Origin: JANMDR01 sp031376425
GTDB lineage: Bacteria; Pseudomonadota; Gammaproteobacteria; Burkholderiales; Usitatibacteraceae
NCBI GenBank assembly: GCA_031376425.1
Contig: JANMDR010000141.1
Span: 1 to 24,093, forward strand
Direction: 5' to 3'
Length of the DNA: 24,093 nucleotides
The translations under genes were made by a program, and so were the position numbers. Below are positions 7,481-14,742 of the stretch, piece by piece (positions within the stretch are counted from its first letter, which is position 1; the number at the start of each line of letters is the position of its first letter). The notes below the pieces were generated by a model. It ran no database searches, was not told the origin of the DNA, and saw only the letters and a list, made by a program, of their open reading frames with translations.

Positions 7481-9391
7481 ATGAATACTTCAAATCCTTC
7501 TGCCCCAGCGGTTTCCACGGCTGCTAGTGCTAGTGCTACTGCCGCTACTGCCGCACCAGCCGTACCCAAGTTTCCCATCGTTAAAACGCTGCTACCCTAC
7601 CTAGCTGACTTTAAGTGGCGGGTTGTGTTGGCAGTGGGTTTGCTAATCTGCGCCAAGCTCGCTAATATCAGCGTGCCGCTGATCATGAAGCAAATTGTTG
7701 ACGCACTCAATCAACCCGCTGATCTTGCTAGCGCCGTGTTGGTGGTACCTATTGCTTTGCTAGTGGGCTATGGTCTGCTGCGACTATCAAGCACCTTATT
7801 TGCTGAACTGCGCGATGTGGTGTTTGTAAAAGTAACACAACGGGCGATGCGGCGTATTGCGCTGCAGGTATTCCGCCATCTTCACGCGTTATCGTTACGT
7901 TTCCATCTTGATCGGCAAACGGGTGGTGTTACCCGTGACATTGAGCGTGGGACGCGGGGTGTTTCTACCTTAATGTCGTATATGTTGTTTAGCGTGATTC
8001 CGATTATTTTCGAAATTACCTTGGTCACGCTGTTGCTGGCAGCCAAGTTTGATAAATGGTTCGTTATCATCACCTTGTGTGCCATTGCGCTGTATATTTT
8101 TACCACTATCAGCATCACCGAATGGCGCACTAAACATCGGCGGCAGATGAATGAAATTGATTCTAAAGCCAACACCAAAGCCATTGATTCGTTGCTAAAT
8201 TATGAAACCGTAAAATACTTCGGCAACGAAGAATTTGAAGCCAAGCGCTACGATAAAAATTTGCAAAGCTACGAGGCGGCGGCCACTAAAACAGAAGTGT
8301 CTCTGGGGCTGTTAAACGGGGCGCAAAGCATGGTGATTGCCACGGCGGTAACTCTACTTATGTGGCGTGCAGCGGAAGGTATTGTGGCAAAGCAACTGAC
8401 TTTGGGTGATCTGGTGATGGTAAATGCCTTGTTGATTCAGCTTTATATTCCGCTAAATTTTTTAGGCGTAATGTATCGCGAAATTAAACAAGCGATGACC
8501 GATATGGAAAAGATGTTTGGCCTGTTGGCGCAAAATAGAGAAATTCAAGATAGCCCCAATGCGCCAGCAATAAAGCTGCAAGGCGCATCAATCGAGTTCG
8601 ATAAGGTTAATTTTGGCTACGATGGCCGTCGGCAAATTTTGCACGATATTTCCTTTACCGTACCTGCTGGCAAAACCGTTGCCGTGGTGGGCGCGAGTGG
8701 TGCGGGTAAGTCAACCCTTTCACGTCTCCTGTTTCGTTTTTATGACGTTGGGATGAAAGACAGTGCACCACCGATTGCAAGTGGCAGAATTTTAATCGAC
8801 GGCCAAGATATTCGCGACGTTACCCAATCAAGTTTGCGTGCAGCGTTGGGTATCGTGCCGCAAGATACAGTGCTCTTTAATGACAGTATTTTCTATAACA
8901 TCGCTTACGGCGCACCAGAAGCCAGTCGAGAGGATGTAATTGAAGCTGCCCGCCGTGCCCATGTGTTGGACTTTATCGAAGCTCTACCAGATAAGTTTGA
9001 ATCCACAGTGGGCGAGCGCGGCTTAAAACTTTCGGGCGGCGAGAAACAGCGCGTGGCTATTGCCCGCACCTTGCTTAAAAATCCCGCTATTTTCATTTTT
9101 GACGAAGCCACATCCGCACTCGATTCCAACACGGAAAAAGCCATTCAAGCCGAGCTACGCGAAATCGCCAAAGACCGTACCACCTTGGTTATCGCGCATC
9201 GCTTATCGACAATAGTAGATGCCGATGAAATATTAGTCATGGAAGCTGGACGCATTATTGAGCGCGGTAATTTTGAAAGCCTCATGGCGCAAAACACGAA
9301 GTTCGCGCAAATGTGGCGATTGCAGCAGGAAGAAAACCGTGATGCGGTGGCCGCAGACGAGGCGAAAAATGCTGGCGATGTATTGCTTTAA
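7481..9391 (+). CDS. Atm1/ABCB7-type ABC exporter (fused permease and ATPase)
   Basis: A 636-residue half-transporter of the Atm1/ABCB6/ABCB7 group, which works as a homodimer in the inner membrane. An Ala/Ser/Thr-rich leader of about 30 residues precedes six membrane helices (about 40-350). The intracellular loop contains LNYETVKYFGNEEFE, a mark of Atm1 proteins, and HLDRQTGGVTRDIERGT. The ATPase domain has Walker A GASGAGKST (from about 404), the signature LSGGEKQR (about 516), Walker B IFIFDEATSALD and the H-loop VIAHRLST. All catalytic motifs are intact. Characterised bacterial relatives export glutathione derivatives and metal-glutathione complexes. The downstream TusA-like gene is 69 bases away, which may point to sulfur or metal handling, but this is inference. 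Confidence 0.92.
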   Translation: MNTSNPSAPAVSTAASASATAATAAPAVPKFPIVKTLLPYLADFKWRVVLAVGLLICAKLANISVPLIMKQIVDALNQPADLASAVLVVPIALLVGYGLLRLSSTLFAELRDVVFVKVTQRAMRRIALQVFRHLHALSLRFHLDRQTGGVTRDIERGTRGVSTLMSYMLFSVIPIIFEITLVTLLLAAKFDKWFVIITLCAIALYIFTTISITEWRTKHRRQMNEIDSKANTKAIDSLLNYETVKYFGNEEFEAKRYDKNLQSYEAAATKTEVSLGLLNGAQSMVIATAVTLLMWRAAEGIVAKQLTLGDLVMVNALLIQLYIPLNFLGVMYREIKQAMTDMEKMFGLLAQNREIQDSPNAPAIKLQGASIEFDKVNFGYDGRRQILHDISFTVPAGKTVAVVGASGAGKSTLSRLLFRFYDVGMKDSAPPIASGRILIDGQDIRDVTQSSLRAALGIVPQDTVLFNDSIFYNIAYGAPEASREDVIEAARRAHVLDFIEALPDKFESTVGERGLKLSGGEKQRVAIARTLLKNPAIFIFDEATSALDSNTEKAIQAELREIAKDRTTLVIAHRLSTIVDADEILVMEAGRIIERGNFESLMAQNTKFAQMWRLQQEENRDAVAADEAKNAGDVLL

Positions 9392-9460
9392 ATAACATTA
9401 AAGGCTGCTAAACTAGCTTAATTGCAGCGCATTTGTTTAACTTAAAGATTGAGAATTGTA

Positions 9461-9700
9461 ATGACTGAAACCGTAAACATCACCAAAGAAATCGACGTAA
9501 AGGGTTTAAATTGTCCTTTACCAATTTTACGCGCTAAAAAAGCGTTATCAGAATTAGAGTCTGGCCAAATTCTAAAAGTAGTCGCCACCGACCCAAGCTC
9601 GGTTAAAGATTTTGCCGCGTTCTGCAAACAAACGGGTAACGCATTAATTTCTAGCGTTGAAACAGCTGCGGATTTTGTGTTTGTGATTGCGAAGCGGTAG
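9461..9700 (+). CDS. TusA/SirA-family sulfur carrier protein
   Basis: A 79-residue protein with the family core: VKGLNCPLPILRAKKAL, whose Cys (about residue 17) in CPxP carries persulfide sulfur, then LKVVATDPSSVKDFAAFC and the C-terminal VFVIAKR strand. Length is typical for TusA-like proteins. It could act in tRNA thiolation or general sulfur relay, but which TusA subgroup it belongs to cannot be told from sequence reading. ATG at 9461 was preferred to an in-frame TTG at 9449. It follows the Atm1-type exporter on the same strand with no visible terminator between them. Confidence 0.87.
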   Translation: MTETVNITKEIDVKGLNCPLPILRAKKALSELESGQILKVVATDPSSVKDFAAFCKQTGNALISSVETAADFVFVIAKR

Positions 9701-9892
9701 GAGTTAAGATCAGCGACCCCAGTGATACTCTGTACAACGAATGGTTCCAATCGCTAAATCATTACGCGAAAGTAATATGAATAGGGAAATGGACGTGGCG
9801 TAATCTTCATGTGCAGGGAGCGATCGTAAATACCAGTGTCTTATAGTAGGACATTTGGTGCTAAATTTGCCTAAAGATGAGGTAACCGATAG

Positions 9893-10582
9893 ATGGATAA
9901 ATTCCCTACTGATAAGTCCAATGGAGACTTTGCGCGAGAGTTTGGCCGTGCGATCGTCTCCGCGATCCCAACTGCTGGCGGACCGCTTCAAGTATTGTTT
10001 GAAAATTTTTTTTCTTCGCCTCTTGATAAAAGAAAAGAAGCTTGGATGCAAAGTTTAGCGGACGTACTCGACGAAGTTCAGCGCCAAGTAAAAGAGTGCA
10101 CACCAGAAAAACTTGCTACAAATGATGCGTTCATCACCGTGGTCATGCAAACTTCTCAAATTGCAATGCGTAACCATCAACAAGCAAAATTGGATGCTTT
10201 GAGAAATGCAGTTCTAAATTCAGCTTTACCAAATCCTCCACAAGAAGATGAGCAAATGATTTTTGTGCGGCTTATCGATCAACTGACACCTTGGCACCTC
10301 CGCGTACTAACGGTACTAAATGAACCGGTACAGTGGATGGAGCGCAATAATATCCATAACCCCCGTTGGAAAATGGGTGGTGGCGCTTCAGTGCTTGAGC
10401 ATTGCTTGCCTGACCTGGGTGGACAGAGGGAAACGTATGATCAAATCGTGAGGGACCTACAGGCAGATGGGCTGTTTAGTCAGGGTCAGTTTCTGCATGT
10501 TACAATGACCGGTGCTGGAATGATCGCATCTCGAACAACTGATCGTGGAAAGCGGTTTATTAGCTTTATCACCGCTCCTTGA
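9893..10582 (+). CDS. Hypothetical protein, orphan accessory gene
   Basis: I do not recognise a function for this 229-residue protein. The N-terminal part has a hydrophobic, Gly/Pro-containing stretch (IVSAIPTAGGPLQVLFENFF, about 21-40), followed by a charged helical region (KRKEAWMQSLADVLDEVQRQ) and a segment with DAFITVVMQTSQIAMR and LRNAVLNSALPNPPQEDEQM. The last third contains LTPWHLRVLTVL and a possible winged-helix-like end. I recall similar stand-alone proteins as scattered hypotheticals in many bacteria. The start is supported by GATGAGG ten bases upstream. It has 192 bases of non-coding DNA before it and a hairpin repeat after it, so it looks like a separately transcribed accessory gene. 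Confidence 0.75.
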   Translation: MDKFPTDKSNGDFAREFGRAIVSAIPTAGGPLQVLFENFFSSPLDKRKEAWMQSLADVLDEVQRQVKECTPEKLATNDAFITVVMQTSQIAMRNHQQAKLDALRNAVLNSALPNPPQEDEQMIFVRLIDQLTPWHLRVLTVLNEPVQWMERNNIHNPRWKMGGGASVLEHCLPDLGGQRETYDQIVRDLQADGLFSQGQFLHVTMTGAGMIASRTTDRGKRFISFITAP

Positions 10583-10632
10583 AGACGCAAGCACACTTTG
10601 GTAGAGTGCGCTAGGTTACAAATCTCTGTCAC

Positions 10633-10673
10633 CCGTAGGATGCAATCAGCGTTGCGGTCATTGCATCCTACGG
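10633..10673. repeat. Inverted repeat with 14-bp perfect arms (REP/MITE-like)
   Basis: CCGTAGGATGCAAT at 10633-10646 is matched by its exact reverse complement at 10660-10673, with a 13-base loop (CAGCGTTGCGGTC). The GTAGGATG...CATCCTAC form with a GCG-containing loop resembles short palindromic elements scattered between genes in many proteobacteria. No T-tract follows, apart from GGTTTTAG, so it is a poor intrinsic terminator, although it could block exonucleases at the end of the upstream transcript. Confidence 0.8.
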
Positions 10674-10767
10674 TTTTAGTAAATTCAGACTTCTCCGCGA
10701 TTGAAGTTAACGCTGATTTTCGGAATTCCCTCGCTTCTGTTGGGTTCCCGTCCGGAAATTCAATCGG

Positions 10768-11061
10768 CTACTCAATCCGTCGCACCGGCATCGGCGGCAC
10801 ACAGTCCAGCTCGGCCAAGTTTAGTCGATAGTGCCAAAAGTGCCATGATTTCGGGCTAAATTGTCCGATTTCTGCGGTTTCAATTACGCCGCGTAATGCA
10901 ACTTCGCCTACCAAGTCGGTAAGCGTTAAGACATCATCGTATTCGCCAATATTCATTACTTGGGCAATGACTTTTTGTGGATAGGCAATGGCATCTTCCG
11001 GTGTTTTCCACCACACGTATTTTCTCGCGTAGGGCAGCAGTGCTTCTGGGTCTACGTTCAT
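10768..11061 (-). CDS. Small conserved hypothetical protein
   Basis: A 97-residue protein with no signal peptide or membrane segment. Conserved-looking features are ALLPYARKYVWWKTPEDAI at the start, VIAQVMNIGEYDDVLTLTDL in the middle and SPKSWHFWHYRLNL before a short tail (MPVRRIE). I know similar short proteins as conserved hypotheticals in betaproteobacteria; their function is unknown. Some such short Trp-rich proteins sit beside nucleotidyltransferase-like toxins, but no such partner is present here. It starts with ATG at 11061 and lies 63 bases after the EamA gene on the same strand. Confidence 0.75.
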   Translation of the reverse strand: MNVDPEALLPYARKYVWWKTPEDAIAYPQKVIAQVMNIGEYDDVLTLTDLVGEVALRGVIETAEIGQFSPKSWHFWHYRLNLAELDCVPPMPVRRIE

Positions 11062-11124
11062 TTTAAGCCCTTAATTACATAGGTTTAGCAATAGTGTACC
11101 GGATAATACGCACGCTTGTTTCAA

Positions 11125-11991
11125 CTATCCCACTGCCAAACCTGCAAACCCCACCACCATGCCGCAAGCCGCGAATAATCTACGTTTGCGGTCTTTTTCT
11201 CCGAGCAGGGTTGTGCCTAACAGGGCGGCAAAAAGTATCGATAACTCACGCCCGGGGGCGACATAGCTTATCGGTGCCATTTGCATTGCATACAGCACCA
11301 AAATATAGCCGAGTGGTCCCATAATCGCTACGCCGAGCACCGCGCGACGCTGATTTTGCCATGCGGCTTTCATGCCACCGGGGTCGCGTTTGGCGGCGTA
11401 GGGAAGTAGCATGCATACGCGTAGTAAATTTGCACCCCAATCAAACACAATAGGCGCAATCAAAAATGCCGCCACAGCTTGTTTATCCCACACGGTATAA
11501 CAGGCGATAAGTGCGCCGGTGATGAGCGCGAATTTGATACTTTTAGCGGCGGCAGGGTCGCGTAACTTTCTCGGGTCGCCTGTTAGTAATAGCGCGGAGA
11601 TGCCTATTAATATGGCACCCCCAGCCGCTATGGCACTCATGGTTTCGTTAAAGAAAGTGCAGGCAACAATGATGGTGAGCAAGGGACCGGTAGCGCGCGC
11701 TAAGGGATATACCACCGATAAGTCACCACCGGAACGATACATGCGATCAAGCATTTCTGAGTAGAAAGAGTGGATAATAGCCGAGCCCAAAATCATGCCG
11801 AAATGCGACCATTTTGGCGTGTAAGACGTGCCAAAAATAATGTAAATTGCCGGTGCCGTAAGCAATACCGTACTGATACCTGAAGCTAAGGTAACCAAAC
11901 CGATACCGCCGCCGCTGGTTTTAAGCAGATAGTTCCAACACGCATGCAGCATGGCGGCACATACCACCAAAATTAGCGCCAGAGCACTCAT
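11125..11991 (-). CDS. EamA-family transporter (second copy)
   Basis: A 288-residue DMT-superfamily membrane protein with about ten hydrophobic helices. It begins MSALALILVVCAAMLHACWN, the usual first helix of short EamA proteins, and the first repeat ends in VYPLARATGPLLTIIVACTF then FNETMS. The second repeat contains IMGPLGYILVLYAMQMAPIS followed by YVAPGRELSILFAALLGTTL and LLGEKD. It is not closely related to the EamA protein at 6452-7378. The substrate cannot be inferred. Its start lies 43 bases after the end of sbtB on the same strand, so it could be read through from sbtAB, although no functional link is evident. Confidence 0.87.
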   Translation of the reverse strand: MSALALILVVCAAMLHACWNYLLKTSGGGIGLVTLASGISTVLLTAPAIYIIFGTSYTPKWSHFGMILGSAIIHSFYSEMLDRMYRSGGDLSVVYPLARATGPLLTIIVACTFFNETMSAIAAGGAILIGISALLLTGDPRKLRDPAAAKSIKFALITGALIACYTVWDKQAVAAFLIAPIVFDWGANLLRVCMLLPYAAKRDPGGMKAAWQNQRRAVLGVAIMGPLGYILVLYAMQMAPISYVAPGRELSILFAALLGTTLLGEKDRKRRLFAACGMVVGFAGLAVG

Positions 11992-12034
11992 CGTTTATGA
12001 CTGGAAATGCATAGCCCAACTTGCAAAGAATTAC

Positions 12035-12337
12035 TCAAAATTTTTCAGGGCGCAGCACAGAAACATCGGCTAAAAACATCGTCACTGAAAAATTTGCGCA
12101 GTATTTATTGAGTACATGTTCGGCAATCCGCTCTGCAACATCTGTCGTGCAAATTACTTCCATGCGAATGGAGCGATTGCCTTCCCAGTCAGCCTCACGT
12201 GTGCCATGCTCGCCGCCGCCGCGCACATCCATCACGGTATAGCCATGTGCACCGAAGGGCTTGATGTCGCGTACTAAGAACTTTTCAAGCGCTGATTCGC
12301 CGATGATGACGAGGATTTTTTTATCGAATGTTTGCAT
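12035..12337 (-). CDS. sbtB: PII-like signalling protein, SbtB-type
   Basis: A 100-residue member of the PII superfamily that in cyanobacteria binds AMP/cAMP-type nucleotides and controls the SbtA bicarbonate transporter. KKILVIIGESALEKFLVRDI matches the first strand and helix, GAHGYTVMDVRGGGEHGTRE the T-loop region, and IRMEVICTTDVAERIAEHVL the next strand and helix; the end is VSVLRPEKF. The ATG at 12337 was chosen: the frame stays open upstream but that part lies inside sbtA and has no PII character. It starts 16 bases after the sbtA stop, on the same strand. No CGPxGC loop follows the core, unlike some cyanobacterial SbtB. Confidence 0.85.
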   Translation of the reverse strand: MQTFDKKILVIIGESALEKFLVRDIKPFGAHGYTVMDVRGGGEHGTREADWEGNRSIRMEVICTTDVAERIAEHVLNKYCANFSVTMFLADVSVLRPEKF

Positions 12338-12353
12338 GAAGGTAAATATACGG

Positions 12354-13319
12354 TTAGCGCGGCAATACTTGTTCGAGCCATGTCGCAAAATGAAGGTACA
12401 ACGGTATGCCCAGAGTGATATTAAACGGAAAGGTAATGCCCAATGCGGCACCGATAGATAGTGTAGGGTTAGCTTCTGGTATGGCGATACGCATGGCGGC
12501 GGGTGCAGCAATATAGGAGGCACTTGCTGCTAGTGCGCCCATGAGTGCTGTGCCGCCCACGCTGAGCCCAATTGCGCGTCCAACGCCAACGCCAATCATG
12601 GCAAATAAAATCGGCACGATGATGCCAAAGCCCAATAAAAAAGTGCCGGCACGGCGCAAATCAGCGATTCTACTTGCGGCCACCAAGCCCATTTCCAGCA
12701 GAAATAAAGCTAGTACGCCTTTGAATAAATCAAAAAATAATCCACGCATGGGATTGATCCCCTGTGCGCCACAGGCCCAACCGATGAGTAATCCGCCGCC
12801 TAGCAGCACTACGCTTTTACCTAGAAAAATCTCGTGCGCTAATGCACCCCAAGAAATGTCGCGATTTTGATTCATCCGCGCCAGCAAAATGCCAACTACA
12901 ATGCCAGGTACCTCTAGTAGGGCAACAAAAAGGGGTATGTAACTTTCAAAGATAATGCCGCTTTTGCTTAAATAAGCCGATGCTACGGCAAACGTCACCA
13001 CGCTAACAGAGCCGTAATGCCCAGCAATAGAGGCGGCATTGGCCTGCGATAACCCCCCAAGGCGGCGTAAAATTGGGAACGCCAGTAACGGGAGGGCACA
13101 GCCCATGATAATTACGCCAAAGGCCTGTGGTGCAACCTGTAGCAGCGGCTGGCTGGCAAGCTCAACACCACCTTTTAATCCGATGGCTAACAGCAAATAG
13201 ATGGATAGCGTTTCATACAACGCTTCAGGCAGCTTGAGATCAGATTTGGCGAGCCGTGCGGCTACACCGAGCAAGAAGAATAAAACGACAGGATCCACGG
13301 CAAATTTCTGTTTGAGCAA
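12354..13319 (-). CDS. sbtA: Sodium-dependent bicarbonate transporter, SbtA family
   Basis: A 321-residue integral membrane protein with about ten hydrophobic helices in two halves. Family features include LPEALYETLSIYLLLAIGLK near the start, the pair GGVELA and GHYGSVSVVTFAVA in the first half, and ALMGALAASASYIAAPAAMR with GITFPFNITLGIPLY in the second, where the Asn/Pro breaks resemble the substrate sites of SbtA. The protein would take up bicarbonate with Na+. The start shown is TTG at 13319; a GTG at 13298 (giving MDPVVLFF) is a good alternative and neither has a clear Shine-Dalgarno sequence. The sbtB gene follows after 16 bases. It is divergent from dadA across 160 bases. Confidence 0.87.
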   Translation of the reverse strand: MLKQKFAVDPVVLFFLLGVAARLAKSDLKLPEALYETLSIYLLLAIGLKGGVELASQPLLQVAPQAFGVIIMGCALPLLAFPILRRLGGLSQANAASIAGHYGSVSVVTFAVASAYLSKSGIIFESYIPLFVALLEVPGIVVGILLARMNQNRDISWGALAHEIFLGKSVVLLGGGLLIGWACGAQGINPMRGLFFDLFKGVLALFLLEMGLVAASRIADLRRAGTFLLGFGIIVPILFAMIGVGVGRAIGLSVGGTALMGALAASASYIAAPAAMRIAIPEANPTLSIGAALGITFPFNITLGIPLYLHFATWLEQVLPR

Positions 13320-13479
13320 TCCTATTAGATTAGCACGGGTTTCGGGCTAGGCCTTGCGAATGCGTTAAAATTGTACTAACTAAAATCTAAATTTGACGCG
13401 TCGCACTTGCACTTTGGCATTTTATATAGGCCATTTTCGAAACTAATGCCGCGCGAGCAATTTTAATGAGGAAAAAAAT

Positions 13480-14742
13480 ATGCAAGTAACAGTACTAGGC
13501 GCAGGTATTTTGGGCGTGACGACCGCGTGGTATCTGCAAAAGCTCGGGCATAGTGTCATCGTGATTGATCGCCAACCCGCAGCAGGACTTGAAACTAGCT
13601 TTGCCAATGGTGCGCAAATTTCCGTTTCGCAATCCGAGCCGTGGGCAGCACCGGGTGCACCGTTTAAAGTGCTTAAATGGTTATTTAAGCCAGATGCACC
13701 GCTGCTGTTCCGACCTAAATTAAGCTGGCATCAATTATCCTGGGGTTTATTGTTTTTGCGCGAATGTACCAGTGCGCGCTATCGTCATAATATTGAGCAA
13801 ATGGTTAATTTGGGTCTTTATAGCCGCGCATCATTAAAAGAGCTGCGTGACGAAACGGGTATGGATTACGATCAATTAACCAAAGGTATTTTGCAGTTTT
13901 ATACCGATGAAAAAGAATACAAAAACGCTTGCGGTGCTACGGCGGTATTGCGCGAGGTTGGTATTGAACGAGAAGAAATTTCTGCTGATGCGGCTGTAAA
14001 GATAGAACCCGCCTTGGCGCATATCCGCAGTCAATTGGTGGGGGCGTTTTATGCTGAGCACGATGAATCGGGTGATGCGTATAAATTCACCGTAGAGCTC
14101 GCCAAGCTGTGTGAAAAAGCTGGCGTGCAGTTTCGCTATGAAACGAGTATTGAAGCCATCAACACGGAAGGTGATCGCGTTGTAAGTGTGCGGGTTTTGG
14201 CTGAGAAAAACCAAGCCGTTGAAACCGTAAAGTCAGACGCTTTTGTTTGTGCCTTGGGTAGCTATAGCACCTTGACGCTCAATAAAATAGGCGTGAATAT
14301 TCCTGTGTATCCAGCCAAAGGTTACTCCGCCACGCTTTCCACAAAAGGCTTCACTGGTGCACCGTCGGTCAGTTTGACCGATGATGCTTATAAAATCGTG
14401 TTCTCGCGCGTGGGTGAGCGTATGCGCATTGCCGGTACTGCGGAATTGGCTGGCTACAACACTGAGTTAAACATGGTGCGTTGCGAGGCGCTGGTAAAGC
14501 GTGCGCGCGAACTATTTCCCGGTGCTGCGGATTATGATAACCCTAAATATTGGACGGGTTTGCGTCCGGCAACGCCGTCAAATTGTCCGCTTATAGGTCG
14601 CACGGCAAAGTTTAAGAACCTTTATTTGAATACGGGGCATGGCACCCTAGGGTGGACGGAAGGCTGCGGTTCATCGCGTGCCTTAGCCGATTTAATGAGT
14701 GGTAAAAAACCGAGTATTGAATATGATTTTTTGGGGGCTTGA
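13480..14742 (+). CDS. dadA: D-amino acid dehydrogenase, small subunit type
   Basis: FAD enzyme that oxidises D-amino acids to 2-oxo acids and feeds electrons to the respiratory chain at the inner membrane. The 420-residue protein begins VTVLGAGILGVTTAWYLQKL, the FAD-binding GxGxxG, then VIVIDRQ. ETSFANGAQISVSQSEPWA matches DadA, and the C-terminal block has GLRPATPSNCPLIGR and LNTGHGTLGWTEGCGSSRAL. The length is close to E. coli DadA (432). GAGGA at 13468-13472, seven bases before ATG, supports the start. The next gene begins directly after the stop codon, so the two are translated as a unit. No alanine racemase gene is present in the window. Confidence 0.92.
   Translation: MQVTVLGAGILGVTTAWYLQKLGHSVIVIDRQPAAGLETSFANGAQISVSQSEPWAAPGAPFKVLKWLFKPDAPLLFRPKLSWHQLSWGLLFLRECTSARYRHNIEQMVNLGLYSRASLKELRDETGMDYDQLTKGILQFYTDEKEYKNACGATAVLREVGIEREEISADAAVKIEPALAHIRSQLVGAFYAEHDESGDAYKFTVELAKLCEKAGVQFRYETSIEAINTEGDRVVSVRVLAEKNQAVETVKSDAFVCALGSYSTLTLNKIGVNIPVYPAKGYSATLSTKGFTGAPSVSLTDDAYKIVFSRVGERMRIAGTAELAGYNTELNMVRCEALVKRARELFPGAADYDNPKYWTGLRPATPSNCPLIGRTAKFKNLYLNTGHGTLGWTEGCGSSRALADLMSGKKPSIEYDFLGA

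Noticed and set aside
12338..12523. N-terminal extension of sbtB
   Set aside because: The 62 residues lie inside sbtA antisense to nothing, and have no PII features; MQTFDKK is the natural start.
13393..13428. TTGACG and TATATA between sbtA and dadA as a promoter
   Set aside because: The spacing is about 24 bases, too long for a sigma-70 promoter; not listed as a feature.
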